From contig NZ_JACHHJ010000001.1 in assembly GCF_014207655.1 (NCBI RefSeq), positions 248,001-312,000 on the forward strand: DNA of 64,000 nt. Reading direction: 5' to 3'. Positions 51,081-60,667 of the stretch are shown one piece after another. The position numbers and the translations under genes were made by a program. Numbering within the stretch: the first letter of the stretch is position 1; every line of letters starts with the position of its first letter. The notes under the pieces are model-generated. The model saw only the letters and a list, made by a program, of their open reading frames with translations. It was not told where the DNA came from and made no database searches. This DNA is from Geomicrobium halophilum. GTDB lineage: Bacteria; Bacillota; Bacilli; Bacillales; Marinococcaceae.

Positions 51081-51296
51081 TTAACACGGTGTTTTTCGGA
51101 AATACAAATATAGAAGAATAAAGGTAATTAGAATAAAGACATCAAAGCTAGTCGGAAAAATAAATGTGCGTAACATTTGAAAACAGATGAGGGGCAGGAG
51201 AACTTGTGCTGCGGCCAAGCGCCATTTTAAAAACCAGGGTGGTCTTTTTTTTCCATAAGGAGGCCCTGGCGGCGGCTTGTAATAATTTCGTTTCAA
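51081..51296 (-). CDS. Small Pro-rich membrane protein, unknown
   Basis: A 71-residue protein starting at TTG 51296 with a strong AAAGGAGAGG seven bases upstream. The N-terminus is basic and proline-rich (KPPPGPPYGKKRPPW), followed by two probable membrane segments (about residues 28-45 and 50-67). I do not recognise it. The ribosome site, membrane pattern and absence of a rival frame make it more likely real than a shadow. It is divergent from the valS leader. Confidence 0.6.
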   Translation of the reverse strand: MKRNYYKPPPGPPYGKKRPPWFLKWRLAAAQVLLPLICFQMLRTFIFPTSFDVFILITFILLYLYFRKTPC

Positions 51297-51370
51297 GAAA
51301 AGCCCTCTCCTTTCTCAACGTTTTAGCTTCTTATATTTATATGAAGGAGCATTTTAATCTGACACTAACA

Positions 51371-51399
51371 TTGACGAATCGTCATATGATGCTTAAAAT
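51371..51399 (+). promoter_or_regulatory. Sigma-A promoter of valS
   Basis: TTGACG (51371-51376) and TAAAAT (51394-51399), 17-base spacer, just upstream of the T-box leader. Confidence 0.75.
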
Positions 51400-51439
51400 A
51401 ATAGTAATTATCCCGATGAACAGCGAAGACTGGAAGTAG

Positions 51440-51656
51440 TACATACAACCCCTTACAGAGAAAGAGTCCTAGGCTGGAAGACTCTCATGGGCAATGGTGT
51501 GGAAGTCGTCCGCAAGCTGCTTCTCTGAATCATGAGTAAGAGGAGCCGTTAACCACGTTACGGTTATCGAGTGTATGAATGAGATGAGGATCGTTCATAA
51601 ACAAAGGTGGTACCGCGAGCGCTTTCGTCCTTTGAGGGAAAGCGTTTTTTTTGTTG
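51440..51656 (+). ncRNA. T-box leader, valine specifier, of valS
   Basis: The core AAAGGTGGTACCGCG lies at 51603-51617. CAGAGAA at about 51455 pairs with TTCTCTG at about 51521 to form stem I, with GAA (51502-51504) and specifier GTC (51505-51507), a valine codon. The terminator stem CGCTTTC with GAAAGCG and eight T covers 51619-51653. Uncharged tRNA-Val would allow readthrough into valS. Confidence 0.93.
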
Positions 51657-51682
51657 TAAAAAATATGCCAGGAGGTCTATTC

Positions 51683-54334
51683 ATGAGTGAAAAGCAAGAA
51701 ATGCCTAGTAAATATGATCCGAAGAAAACGGAAGCAAAATGGTACCCTTACTGGGTGAACAATGGTTACTTTGCAGCGACTCAACAAGGAGAACGGAAAG
51801 GCGAGCCATTTTCGATCGTGATCCCGCCGCCGAATGTTACCGGTCGCCTTCATCTTGGTCATGCCTGGGATGTGACACTTCAAGACATTATTGCTCGTCG
51901 AAAAAGGATGGAAGGTCGCGACATGCTTTGGCTTCCAGGTATGGATCATGCCGGTATTGCCACACAGGCCAAGGTAGAAGGAAAGTTAAAAGAAGAAGGG
52001 AGAAGTCGTCATGATTTAGGACGTGAACAATTTCTAGATGTAAGTTGGGACTGGAAGGAGGAATACGCGGACTTTATTCGTGAGCAATGGTCAACGCTTG
52101 GCTTGTCTCTCGATTATACAAGGGAACGTTTCACCCTTGATGATGGTCTCTCGAATGCGGTTCGTGAAGTATTTGTCCGTCTCTATGAAAAAGGGCTCAT
52201 CTACCGTGGACAATATATTATTAATTGGGATCCTGCGGCACAAACAGCCCTTTCCGATATTGAAGTAGAATATAAAGAAATTGAAGGCTCTTTTTATCAT
52301 ATGAAATATCCGCTCAAAAATGGAAAAGGGCATATCAAAGTGGCAACCACCCGGCCGGAAACGATGCTCGGGGATACGGCTGTCGCTGTGCACCCGCAAG
52401 ATGAGCGGTATCAGTCACTTATCGGTGAAACGGTCGTCTTGCCGATTGTCGAAAGAGAAATCCCAATCATTGCTGATGAATATGTTGACCGGGAATTCGG
52501 TTCAGGAGCCGTAAAAATTACCCCTGCCCATGATCCGAATGACTTCGAGATCGGTAAACGCCATGAGTTACCGCGGGTATTGGTGATGGATGAAGCGGGT
52601 GTGATGAATGAGAACGCTGGCAACTATCAAGGACTCGACCGTTTTGAGTGCCGCAAAAAAATTGTAGAGGATTTACAGAATGAAAGCACTCTATTTCATA
52701 CAGAAACTCACATCCATTCTGTTGGTCACTCTGAACGCTCGGGTGCAGTTGTTGAACCGTACTTGTCCACACAATGGTTCGTTCATATGGAACCTTTGGC
52801 ACAAACGGCGATCGATTTACAAAAGCAGGAGGAAAAGGTGCATTTCATCCCGTCCCGCTTTGAGAAAACGTATTTACAGTGGTTAGAAAATATTCATGAC
52901 TGGTGTATTTCTAGACAATTATGGTGGGGGCACCGGATTCCTGCTTGGTATCATAAAGAAACCGGAGACATTCACGTTAGTAAACACGCACCGGAGGACA
53001 TTGAAAACTGGGAGCAAGATGAGGACGTTCTCGATACGTGGTTTAGCTCAGCACTTTGGCCATTTTCCACGATGGGCTGGCCGGATACCGATGCAGAGGA
53101 TTTACAACGTTTTTACCCAACGAATGTACTCGTAACGGGCTATGACATCATCTTTTTCTGGGTTTCTCGAATGATTTTCCAAGGACTGGAGTTCACAAAT
53201 GAACGGCCATTCCAGGATGTTCTTATTCACGGTCTTGTCCGTGATGCTCAGGGTCGTAAGATGAGTAAATCCCTTGGCAATGGTGTCGACCCTATGGATG
53301 TTGTGGAAAAATATGGTGCAGATGCCCTTCGTTTTACATTGGCCACGGGAACGACCCCAGGGAATGATTTAACGTTTCAATGGGAAAAAGTGACGGCAAA
53401 TTGGAATTTCGGGAATAAAATCTGGAATGCCTCCCGTTTTGCGCTTATGAATATGGAAGGATTCACCTATGAAGATATGGATCTAAGCGGGGTGACATCG
53501 ACAGCTGATCGCTGGATTCTTACAAAGCTGCAACATACGATTGCGGAAATTAATCGTCTGATGGATCGATATGAGTTTGGGGAGGCAGGCCGAACGCTAT
53601 ACAATTTCATTTGGGATGACGTCTGTGATTGGTATATTGAGATGGCAAAGCTCCCACTTTACGGTGATGATAAAAAAGAAAAACAAACCGCTCAATCCGT
53701 TCTATCCTATGTCCTTGATGAAACCCTGCGTTTATTGCACCCATTTATGCCGTTTTTAAGTGAAGAAATCTGGCAGTATCTTCCTCATGAAGGGGAAACG
53801 ATAACACTTGCTTCGTGGCCGAAAGTAGATGAATCTCTAAGTGATGATGAAGCACTCAAAGATATGGAAATGTACCAATCGGTGATTCGCACCGTTCGCA
53901 ATACTAGGGCAGAGATGGATGTGGCGCCGAAGAAAGAAATCCCGCTTCATGTAAAACCAACCTCTAAGGACGCAGAAGAAAGAATCAAACGCGGGAAACA
54001 GTATATCGAACGTTTTTGTAACCCGGAACCGCTGGTCATTGATCCTCAGCTCGAGGTTCCCGAACAAGCTGTATCTCATGTGTTAAGTGGTGTTGAGTTA
54101 TATATTCCGCTTACTGGCCTTATTGATGTAAACGCGGAAATCACTCGTTTGCAAGCGGAAAAGGAGAAAATGGATGAAGAAATCAAACGCGTGGAGCAAA
54201 AGCTCGCCAATGAAGGTTTTGTAAATAATGCACCGCAAGCGGTTGTAGAATCGGAACGCGCAAAACAAGCCGACTATACGGAGAAACGCTCGGCGATTGT
54301 AAAACGGATGAGCGAGTTAGAGAATATCGGATAG
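51683..54334 (+). CDS. valS: Valyl-tRNA synthetase
   Basis: Class I synthetase that charges tRNA-Val, 883 residues. HIGH-type motif HLGH in [11 protein letters not shown], the CP1 editing domain with [22 protein letters not shown] at [14 protein letters not shown], the anticodon-binding domain ([16 protein letters not shown]) and the C-terminal coiled-coil arm (about 815-883) are all present. ATG 51683 follows GGAGGT; the frame begins earlier at 51575 but that part is leader RNA. Controlled by the valine T-box. folC follows after 22 bases. Confidence 0.97.
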   Translation: MSEKQEMPSKYDPKKTEAKWYPYWVNNGYFAATQQGERKGEPFSIVIPPPNVTGRLHLGHAWDVTLQDIIARRKRMEGRDMLWLPGMDHAGIATQAKVEGKLKEEGRSRHDLGREQFLDVSWDWKEEYADFIREQWSTLGLSLDYTRERFTLDDGLSNAVREVFVRLYEKGLIYRGQYIINWDPAAQTALSDIEVEYKEIEGSFYHMKYPLKNGKGHIKVATTRPETMLGDTAVAVHPQDERYQSLIGETVVLPIVEREIPIIADEYVDREFGSGAVKITPAHDPNDFEIGKRHELPRVLVMDEAGVMNENAGNYQGLDRFECRKKIVEDLQNESTLFHTETHIHSVGHSERSGAVVEPYLSTQWFVHMEPLAQTAIDLQKQEEKVHFIPSRFEKTYLQWLENIHDWCISRQLWWGHRIPAWYHKETGDIHVSKHAPEDIENWEQDEDVLDTWFSSALWPFSTMGWPDTDAEDLQRFYPTNVLVTGYDIIFFWVSRMIFQGLEFTNERPFQDVLIHGLVRDAQGRKMSKSLGNGVDPMDVVEKYGADALRFTLATGTTPGNDLTFQWEKVTANWNFGNKIWNASRFALMNMEGFTYEDMDLSGVTSTADRWILTKLQHTIAEINRLMDRYEFGEAGRTLYNFIWDDVCDWYIEMAKLPLYGDDKKEKQTAQSVLSYVLDETLRLLHPFMPFLSEEIWQYLPHEGETITLASWPKVDESLSDDEALKDMEMYQSVIRTVRNTRAEMDVAPKKEIPLHVKPTSKDAEERIKRGKQYIERFCNPEPLVIDPQLEVPEQAVSHVLSGVELYIPLTGLIDVNAEITRLQAEKEKMDEEIKRVEQKLANEGFVNNAPQAVVESERAKQADYTEKRSAIVKRMSELENIG

Positions 54335-54356
54335 TTATGGGTGAAAGGGGAGGAAT

Positions 54357-55634
54357 ATGGAAACGTATGAAGAAGTGATGTCATGGTTGAAGGGGGCTCA
54401 AGCTTTTGGGCTCAAACCTGGATTGAATCGTATGGAATATATACTGTCGGCGCTTCATCACCCCGAGCGCCGACTTCCGTCGATCCACATTGGTGGCACG
54501 AACGGAAAAGGATCAACGATCGCATATTTACGTTCAATATTAGGGGAATCAGGCTTGAACGTGGGGACTTTCACCTCCCCGTATGTAGTGGAATTTGAAG
54601 AACGGATCAGTGTCAATGGAATTCCGATCCATCAAGATGATTTGATCTCGGCAGCAAACGCGATTGCCCCCCATGCTGAAGCACTTGCAAAGACGGAATG
54701 GGGAGCTCCCACCGAATTTGAACTTTTAACAGCGATGGCCATTTGGCATTTTGCCAAGGTAGCACTTCCTGACATCGTGATCTGGGAAGTAGGATTAGGC
54801 GGACGACTTGATGCAACGAACGTCGTTCATCCGCTCTTAGCTGCCATTACAAATGTCGGCAGGGATCATATGCACATTCTCGGCTCAGAGATTACAGAGA
54901 TCGCTAGTGAAAAAGCAGGCATTATTAAACAAGAGGTACCGGTGATTACCACTTGTCAAAACCCCGAAGCGAAAACGGTCATTCGTGAACAGTCATTAGC
55001 AAAAAGCGCCCCATTTTACGCGTTAAACGATCATTTTGAGGTGATCAACGGGCATACGAGCACTGATGGAGGGACGTTCACGATGCGCACGCCTTTCCGT
55101 TGTTATGAGGATCTTCATGTTGCTCTGCGCGGTGAACACCAGTTGGAAAATGGCGCTCTTGCTGTGATGATCGCCGAGTACCTCAGGGACTCCTGTTCTT
55201 TTTCAATTGATGATACATCGATAAAAACAGGCTTGGAACGGGCCTTTTGGCCGGGCCGCCTAGAGAAAGTTCAAGACTCCCCTCCTGTGTTTTTAGATGG
55301 AGCCCACAATCCTGAGGGCATTGAGCGCTTAGCCCACTTTCTTAGCCGGCTAGACTCGGAACCCTCCATTCATATATTAACAGCAGTTACGAAAGAGAAA
55401 GAGGTCCGTGGGATGTTTGATCCATTGTTCTCTCTCAACCCGGAAAGTTTCATACTATCGAGCTTTGATCATCCTAGGTCAGCCGACCCTGCCCAGTTGC
55501 CGCTAAAAGCCGAGGTTTTTCACAGTTGGAAAGAAGGGCTTCATGAATTGCTTCGCCGCGCAGCTCCTTCGGATGTGATAGTCATTACTGGGTCTTTATT
55601 TTTAATATCAGAAGTGCGAAGTCAATTTTTTTAA
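54357..55634 (+). CDS. folC: Folylpolyglutamate synthase / dihydrofolate synthase
   Basis: Adds glutamate to folates, ATP-dependent Mur-ligase-like enzyme of 425 residues. The P-loop GGTNGKGST, the omega-loop TFTSPYVVEFEERI, the GLGGRLDATNVV segment, TNVGRDHMHILG and the C-terminal DGAHNPEG motif are clear. GGGAGGA precedes ATG 54357. It follows valS as in B. subtilis, probably read from the same T-box-controlled transcript. Confidence 0.95.
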   Translation: METYEEVMSWLKGAQAFGLKPGLNRMEYILSALHHPERRLPSIHIGGTNGKGSTIAYLRSILGESGLNVGTFTSPYVVEFEERISVNGIPIHQDDLISAANAIAPHAEALAKTEWGAPTEFELLTAMAIWHFAKVALPDIVIWEVGLGGRLDATNVVHPLLAAITNVGRDHMHILGSEITEIASEKAGIIKQEVPVITTCQNPEAKTVIREQSLAKSAPFYALNDHFEVINGHTSTDGGTFTMRTPFRCYEDLHVALRGEHQLENGALAVMIAEYLRDSCSFSIDDTSIKTGLERAFWPGRLEKVQDSPPVFLDGAHNPEGIERLAHFLSRLDSEPSIHILTAVTKEKEVRGMFDPLFSLNPESFILSSFDHPRSADPAQLPLKAEVFHSWKEGLHELLRRAAPSDVIVITGSLFLISEVRSQFF

Positions 55635-55643
55635 AGAAAAAAG

Positions 55644-55675
55644 AAGGATATTCGACAAAACCAGCGAATATTCTT
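55644..55675 (+). terminator. Hairpin after folC
   Basis: AAGGATATTCG (55644-55654) pairs with CGAATATTCTT (55665-55675) with one G-T pair and a 10-base loop, followed by TATAT. Confidence 0.6.
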
Positions 55676-55723
55676 TATATAGGTGGTTGTGTTATATTCG
55701 ATGAATGAGAAAAGAGGAAGGGT

Positions 55724-56473
55724 TTGCTATTTGAACTAAGCTTTTTTTTGCTTTTGGGACTTACTTTCGGATCGTTTTTCCAAGTCATCGGTGTGCGTGT
55801 GCCGCTAGGGGAGCCGATCGCTTGGAGCCGTTCCGTATGTCCTCGCTGTAAAAAGATATTGCGGGCGCGTGATCTTTTCCCTGTTCTTTCCTATCTTATC
55901 ACCTTTGGAAAGTGCCGTTATTGTGCCGTGCGGATATCTCCAGGTTATCCACTTGCTGAAATTGTAACCGCCTCCCTTTTCGTACTCATTTATGTACGTT
56001 ATCAGGTTTCTCCCGAAACGATAATGGCCATTATCGTTATTTCCCTCGTTATTATTGTTACGATTACTGACCTTCATTATATGCGCATCCCCAATTCAAT
56101 TCTTGCTTTTTTTGCTTGTCTATTGATTTTCGTTCGCATATTCCTTCACCCTTTTGACCCATGGTGGGACCCATTTATGGCAGCTCTACTTAGTTTTAGT
56201 GTCCTGTTTGTTTTGATGAACATGAGTGGCGGCGGTCTTGGAGGAGGAGATGTAAAATTATTTGCGGTGCTTGGGCTGGCGTTTGGGTTGTTGGATTTGC
56301 TTCTTGTCTTTTTTCTTTCGACATTGGTCGGAACAGCGATAGGCATAGGCAGTCGTATTCTTGCACGTCTTAAGCCTGGGCAGCCATTTCCCTTTGCCCC
56401 GAGTATCGCACTTGCGGTCATCATCGTCGTGATGGCAGGTGACTGGTTGTGGCACTGGTATTCTATAATATGA
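55724..56473 (+). CDS. comC: Prepilin peptidase ComC
   Basis: A membrane aspartic protease and methylase that processes competence pseudopilins. The 249 residues include the N-terminal zinc-type motif CPRCKK with later CRYC (about 39-70) and about seven membrane segments. The catalytic Asp residues sit in TDLHYMRIPN and GGGDVKLFA. Start TTG 55724 with AGAGGAAGG just upstream. In B. subtilis it is a ComK-controlled gene; I found no clear ComK box. It is followed by a terminator. Confidence 0.93.
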   Translation: MLFELSFFLLLGLTFGSFFQVIGVRVPLGEPIAWSRSVCPRCKKILRARDLFPVLSYLITFGKCRYCAVRISPGYPLAEIVTASLFVLIYVRYQVSPETIMAIIVISLVIIVTITDLHYMRIPNSILAFFACLLIFVRIFLHPFDPWWDPFMAALLSFSVLFVLMNMSGGGLGGGDVKLFAVLGLAFGLLDLLLVFFLSTLVGTAIGIGSRILARLKPGQPFPFAPSIALAVIIVVMAGDWLWHWYSII

Positions 56474-56506
56474 ACCGCGTGATTCTGTCGGATCTTTTCA
56501 CCCTTT

Positions 56507-56529
56507 AGGTGACAAATCTCACCTTTTTT
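56507..56529 (+). terminator. Terminator after comC
   Basis: AGGTGA (56507-56512) pairs with TCACCT (56519-56524), 6-base loop, followed by TTTTT. Confidence 0.7.
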
Positions 56530-56592
56530 CTGAGAGGAATTATGGTATGGTGTGGGCGTTATAGGCAACGTCTAATCGACCAGGAGGCTGAA

Positions 56593-57546
56593 ATGGGACA
56601 AGATCACCGAAAAATGACCTTTAAAATAAACGGAAAAGAAATAGAGTCTCATCGGGACACGAATGCTGAAAAGGAGAACGATCAGGGAGAAAGAAAACGT
56701 CCGGAAGTCATCGATCTTACCCAAGAGCGTAAAGAATGGGCGGGGCGAGAGAAGGAATCAGTAAGGCGGCCACAAAAAGAAAGCCCGGGATTACCTCTGA
56801 ATCGAAAAAAGAAAAAAACAACGGTTACGTCTAAAAAGAACTGGTCTTTCCAGCCGTTCAAAATTCCTGTTCTGATCATTGCAGCATTATGTGTGGGTCT
56901 ATTATTTGGTTTGCCACTGCTGCAAGTGACGACGAATTTTTCACTCACCTCAGAAGAAATTACCGCAACCTTCAATGATCCCGGAAGCGGATCGGGAGCA
57001 GCTGAAGATTTTTCTTCAGAGGATCAACTGCTCTTAGATGTTGTACAAGCGGGGGCTTTTGAAACCAATGAAGCTGGCCAGGAAATGAAAGAGACCTTTG
57101 CAGAGGCAGGTTTTCCAACGCTATTGCATGATATTGAAGAAGAAGAAATGGTTTATTTATACGTGGGGATGACCCCACAAGGGCAAGCGGAGGAAGAAGT
57201 GATTCCCGAGATCAATAATGAAGGGTTAGAAGGATATGTAAAAACGTTTTCCATTCCAACGTCCCCAGAAGAAGCCGATCCTGCGACGGAGGAACTTACG
57301 AGTGATCTGGGAGCATCTTTAATTAAAGGGTTAACGGCAACAGCTCCTGGTGAGAACGGGGAAGAGGCAGAAGCAACAATGGCTAATGTGAACATGGAAG
57401 CATTATCGACGATGTCAGAAGACAGTGAGAAAGCTGAAGAACTACTCCAGGCATTACAAGTGTTACAAGAAGAAGGGAATGAAAGTGACCATGAGGTTTG
57501 GATGGAAGTAACGTTGGCCTACGAAGAATGGACAACAACTCTTTAG
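56593..57546 (+). CDS. spoIIB: Sporulation protein SpoIIB-like (SPOR domain)
   Basis: A 317-residue protein with a charged cytoplasmic N-terminus, one membrane segment (about residues 97-117, IPVLIIAALCVGLLFGLPLL) and an extracytoplasmic SPOR-like domain (about 155-215, VVQAGAFETNEAGQEMKETF then YLYVGMTP). The plan and place between comC and maf match B. subtilis SpoIIB, which assists septal peptidoglycan turnover in engulfment, although the sequence is weakly conserved. ATG 56593 follows AGGAGG; earlier frame extension from 56509 has no site. Confidence 0.85.
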   Translation: MGQDHRKMTFKINGKEIESHRDTNAEKENDQGERKRPEVIDLTQERKEWAGREKESVRRPQKESPGLPLNRKKKKTTVTSKKNWSFQPFKIPVLIIAALCVGLLFGLPLLQVTTNFSLTSEEITATFNDPGSGSGAAEDFSSEDQLLLDVVQAGAFETNEAGQEMKETFAEAGFPTLLHDIEEEEMVYLYVGMTPQGQAEEEVIPEINNEGLEGYVKTFSIPTSPEEADPATEELTSDLGASLIKGLTATAPGENGEEAEATMANVNMEALSTMSEDSEKAEELLQALQVLQEEGNESDHEVWMEVTLAYEEWTTTL

Positions 57547-57610
57547 TTAACGCTTTTAATTGGGATATACTACTACAAATACGAAGATACGAAAAAGGGG
57601 TGGCCCAACG

Positions 57611-58201
57611 ATGTCTGAACCCGCACTCATCCTCGCATCTGCTTCTCCTCGTCGGCAACACTTATTACAAAAAATGGGCTATAACTATAGCGTCGATATT
57701 AGTCATACGAATGAGTCATTACAAAAAGATGTAACGCCGAGGGAAAACGTCATCCAACTAGCGGAAAGAAAAGCGGAAGAAGTCCAGAAACGACATCCAC
57801 ATGAAGTTATTCTAGCAGCTGACACGATCGTTTCTCAAAATAAAATGCCCCTCGGTAAGCCCTTGGACAAGACTGATGCCCTTCGGATACTCACACAACT
57901 ATCTGGAGACAGTCACCAGGTGTATACAGGTGTTTGTATAAAGTATGTTGATCAGTTACGTACGTTTTCTAACAAGACGAATGTACATTTTCACCCCTTG
58001 TCTTCTGAAACGATTCAAGCATATGTTGAAACCAGTGAGCCTTTGGATAAGGCCGGTGCTTATGGCATTCAAGATAAAGGTGGATTGTTTGTGAGCCGTA
58101 TTGAAGGGGACTACTTTAATATCGTGGGCCTACCAATGGCTATGGTTGCCCGGGCTTTGGAAGAATTTGAGATCTATCCCCAATGGCTAAAAAAAGAATA
58201 A
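57611..58201 (+). CDS. maf: Maf nucleotide pyrophosphatase
   Basis: A 196-residue Maf/HAM1-like house-cleaning pyrophosphatase linked to septum formation and competence in B. subtilis. It has LILASASPRRQHLLQ at the N-terminus, AADTIVSQNKMPLGKP, and YVETSEPLDKAGAYGIQDKGG with the IEGDYFNIVGLP segment. The substrates in the family are dTTP and modified pyrimidines. ATG 57611 (MSEPALILAS); the frame opens earlier at 57560, but AAGGGGTGG at 57594-57602 supports the later start. Confidence 0.93.
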   Translation: MSEPALILASASPRRQHLLQKMGYNYSVDISHTNESLQKDVTPRENVIQLAERKAEEVQKRHPHEVILAADTIVSQNKMPLGKPLDKTDALRILTQLSGDSHQVYTGVCIKYVDQLRTFSNKTNVHFHPLSSETIQAYVETSEPLDKAGAYGIQDKGGLFVSRIEGDYFNIVGLPMAMVARALEEFEIYPQWLKKE

Positions 58202-58213
58202 TGAGGTGAAGAA

Positions 58214-58915
58214 TTGACACACTCCCCCGTAGTAAACACGATGAAATCTCCTCTCCCCGCCAGTGAAATGCCTCGCGAACGACTCGTAAAGGAAGGGGCT
58301 GAACGCCTTTCCAATCAAGAATTAATCGCCATTATATTAAGAACTGGTACACGCAGTGAAACCGTGTTGCAGTTGGCCAATCGTGTACTTAGGGAATTCG
58401 ATGGCATTATGATGTTGAAAGACGCAAGTCTTGAAGAGCTTCAGGCGATGAAAGGCATCGGCCAGGTGAAAGCCGTTGGACTGCGAGCAGCCCTTGAACT
58501 TGGGAAACGCATCCACACTGCACGTGAAGGTGAACGCTATGTGATAAGGACACCAGAAGATGTATCAGATTATGTCATGGAAGAAATGCGCTTTCTTAGC
58601 CAAGAGCACTTTGTTGCGATTTATTTAAATACAAAGAATCAGGTATTGCACAAAAAAACAATATTTATCGGCAGTTTAAATGCCAGTATCGTACATCCTC
58701 GTGAAGTTTTTAAAGAAGCTTTGCGGCGCTCGGCAGCATCGATCGTGTGTTTGCATAATCACCCTTCCGGAGACCCTGCCCCGAGCAAAGAGGATAGTGA
58801 AGTAACGAAACGGCTCGTTGAGTGCGGTAAAATTCTGGGCATAGATGTATTAGATCATATCATTATCGGTGACCTTCAATATGCAAGCTTACGAGAACTT
58901 GGGATTATTACTTGA
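58214..58915 (+). CDS. radC: RadC-family JAMM protein
   Basis: A 233-residue RadC protein with N-terminal helix-hairpin-helix (about 60-80, LQAMKGIGQVKA) and C-terminal JAB/MPN domain (EHFVAIYLNTKNQ, HNHPSGDPAPSKED as the zinc motif). The exact role in DNA metabolism is disputed and it is no longer thought to be a simple repair gene. Start TTG 58214 with GAGGTGA. It follows maf in B. subtilis order and ends at a terminator. Confidence 0.93.
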   Translation: MTHSPVVNTMKSPLPASEMPRERLVKEGAERLSNQELIAIILRTGTRSETVLQLANRVLREFDGIMMLKDASLEELQAMKGIGQVKAVGLRAALELGKRIHTAREGERYVIRTPEDVSDYVMEEMRFLSQEHFVAIYLNTKNQVLHKKTIFIGSLNASIVHPREVFKEALRRSAASIVCLHNHPSGDPAPSKEDSEVTKRLVECGKILGIDVLDHIIIGDLQYASLRELGIIT

Positions 58916-58923
58916 GAATTCAA

Positions 58924-58954
58924 AAAACCAGTGCATGAATCGTGCACTGGTTTT
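58924..58954 (+). terminator. Terminator after radC
   Basis: AAAACCAGTGCA (58924-58935) pairs perfectly with TGCACTGGTTTT (58943-58954), 7-base loop. It lies eight bases after the stop. Confidence 0.9.
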
Positions 58955-59477
58955 CGTCTGTCTTCTAAGACTTTGACATAGAGGTTGCAAAATTTGTGTA
59001 TTTTCCTCTGCACTTAAACGTATTATATGATATTGTGAGATGATATGAAGGAATTTATGAAAGGTTAGTGAAATGCTATGTTTTTCAGGAAAAATTGCGT
59101 ATAATGGGAAAGGGAATTTTGCTATTTTCCTGAGAAAATTATGTTAATGACGTGTTCAAAAAGGAAGACAAAAGAACTAAAATGTTCCAGAAGATGCAGT
59201 CTTGAGGGCGCAGTGCCTGTCACACTGTAAGCAATACTCGCACAACAGTGCTTCTTGTTTCGAGGAAATGGTATTCATATGTGCGGCTAGCGCCGCTTTG
59301 CCACAGGGTATAGTGGTTTTAGCCGGCTTCCTTAAATAGACTGCTATTTTTCTCGGGCTTTTTTAACACCCTCAATAAAGATATAAGTAAGGCAGAGAGT
59401 TGGAAAATCGTAGAACGTCGCTCTATATCAATCGACATGTTACTCATGGTAGGGTTAGAATGAAGGGAGATACATAG
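58955..59477. other. Long intergenic region before mreB
   Basis: No gene seen. It holds element copy B (59153-59368) and several promoter candidates: TTGACA (58973-58978) with TGTATT (58997-59002), TATAAT alone at 59100-59105, and TTGGAA (59400-59405) with TATATC (59424-59429). The last is nearest to mreB and lies after the element, so mreBCD may have two start sites on either side of it. Confidence 0.5.
59153..59368 (+). repeat. Dispersed intergenic element, copy B
   Basis: Left end TGTTCAAAAAGGAAGACAAA (59153-59172) and right end CTTTTTTAACA (59358-59368) match copy A, and the last 33 bases agree at about 28 positions. At 216 bases it is longer than copy A (144), with extra internal palindromes such as GCGGCTAGCGCCGC (59282-59295). 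No coding capacity. Confidence 0.8.
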
Positions 59478-60515
59478 ATGTTTAGTGGTTTTTCAAAGGA
59501 TTTAGGCATCGATTTAGGGACAGCAAACACACTCGTCTACGTAAAAGGGAAGGGCGTTGTTGTACGGGAACCATCAGTTGTAGCCATTCGTTCAGATTTA
59601 CAAACCATCGAAGCAGTAGGAAATGACGCAAAAAACATGATCGGAAGAACCCCAGGAAATATAAAGGCTATTCGACCGATGAAAAATGGGGTAATTGCTG
59701 ATTTCGATACGACTGCAACGATGATGAAATATTTTATTCACCAAGCCCAAAGAAATCGATCGATTTTCACCCGTAAACCGAGTGTAATGGTTTGTGTTCC
59801 GTCAGGAATTACAGCTGTAGAAAAACGTGCGGTTGAAGATGCTACAAAACAAGCAGGGGCACGGGAAGCATTTACAATTGAGGAACCATTCGCTTCGGCG
59901 ATTGGAGCAGATCTGCCGGTTTGGGAGCCAACGGGAAGCATGGTCGTTGATATTGGAGGAGGAACAACTGAGGTGGCGATCATTTCCCTTGGAGGGATCG
60001 TGACAAGCCAGTCCACTCGAGTTGCTGGGGATGAGATGGACCAAGCCATTATTCAGTACATTAAGAAGACATACAATCTGATGATCGGGGAGCGTACGAG
60101 TGAAAGCTTGAAGATGGAGATTGGAATGGCAGGCCAACCAGGAGAAGTGAAGAGTATGGATGTTCGTGGACGTGACCTCGTGACAGGTTTGCCAAAAACA
60201 TTATCGATTGAATCAGATGAAATCTCTCACGCCTTGAGTGATACGGTGAACGCGATTGTAGAGACCGTAAAGGCAACGCTTGAACAAACACCGCCAGAAC
60301 TAGCAGCTGATATTATGGATTTGGGGATCGTTTTAACAGGCGGCGGTTCTCTTTTACAAGGTCTCGATAAATTCATAGGTGAAGAGACGAATATGCCAGT
60401 CCTTGTTGCTGAAGAACCATTAGATTGCGTGGCTTTAGGTACAGGCCGGGCATTAGAAAACCTTCATTTATTCCGTCCCCGTACCGGGATTAGCGCGCGC
60501 TCTACTCGTAAATAA
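59478..60515 (+). CDS. mreB: Rod-shape determining protein MreB
   Basis: The bacterial actin that organises side-wall synthesis. The 345 residues show the actin phosphate loops [13 protein letters not shown] and [16 protein letters not shown], the adenosine loop [13 protein letters not shown], and the N-terminal amphipathic start MFSGFSKD for membrane contact. GGGAG precedes the ATG. First gene of mreBCD-minCD. The C-terminus [16 protein letters not shown] is slightly longer than in B. subtilis. Confidence 0.97.
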   Translation: MFSGFSKDLGIDLGTANTLVYVKGKGVVVREPSVVAIRSDLQTIEAVGNDAKNMIGRTPGNIKAIRPMKNGVIADFDTTATMMKYFIHQAQRNRSIFTRKPSVMVCVPSGITAVEKRAVEDATKQAGAREAFTIEEPFASAIGADLPVWEPTGSMVVDIGGGTTEVAIISLGGIVTSQSTRVAGDEMDQAIIQYIKKTYNLMIGERTSESLKMEIGMAGQPGEVKSMDVRGRDLVTGLPKTLSIESDEISHALSDTVNAIVETVKATLEQTPPELAADIMDLGIVLTGGGSLLQGLDKFIGEETNMPVLVAEEPLDCVALGTGRALENLHLFRPRTGISARSTRK

Positions 60516-60667
60516 AAAACATTTTTGCTAAAAGAGCGTGTTCAGTATTGGCTACTGTTTTCTTAATTCAAGGCTTGAATCGTTTCGGCGACTGTCGTTG
60601 GCCTTACCCGCAAACAAACGATGAATGTGGATTCGTTTCGTTAAGATTAATCTAGAAGGTGTCGTGC

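Noticed and set aside
51575-51682. N-terminal extension of valS by 36 residues
   Set aside because: This part encodes the T-box core and its terminator; a ribosome site GGAGGT lies just before ATG 51683.
60516-60658. A sixth element copy between mreB and mreC (GCGTGTTCAG)
   Set aside because: Only about ten bases agree with the family end and the A-run and second end are missing.
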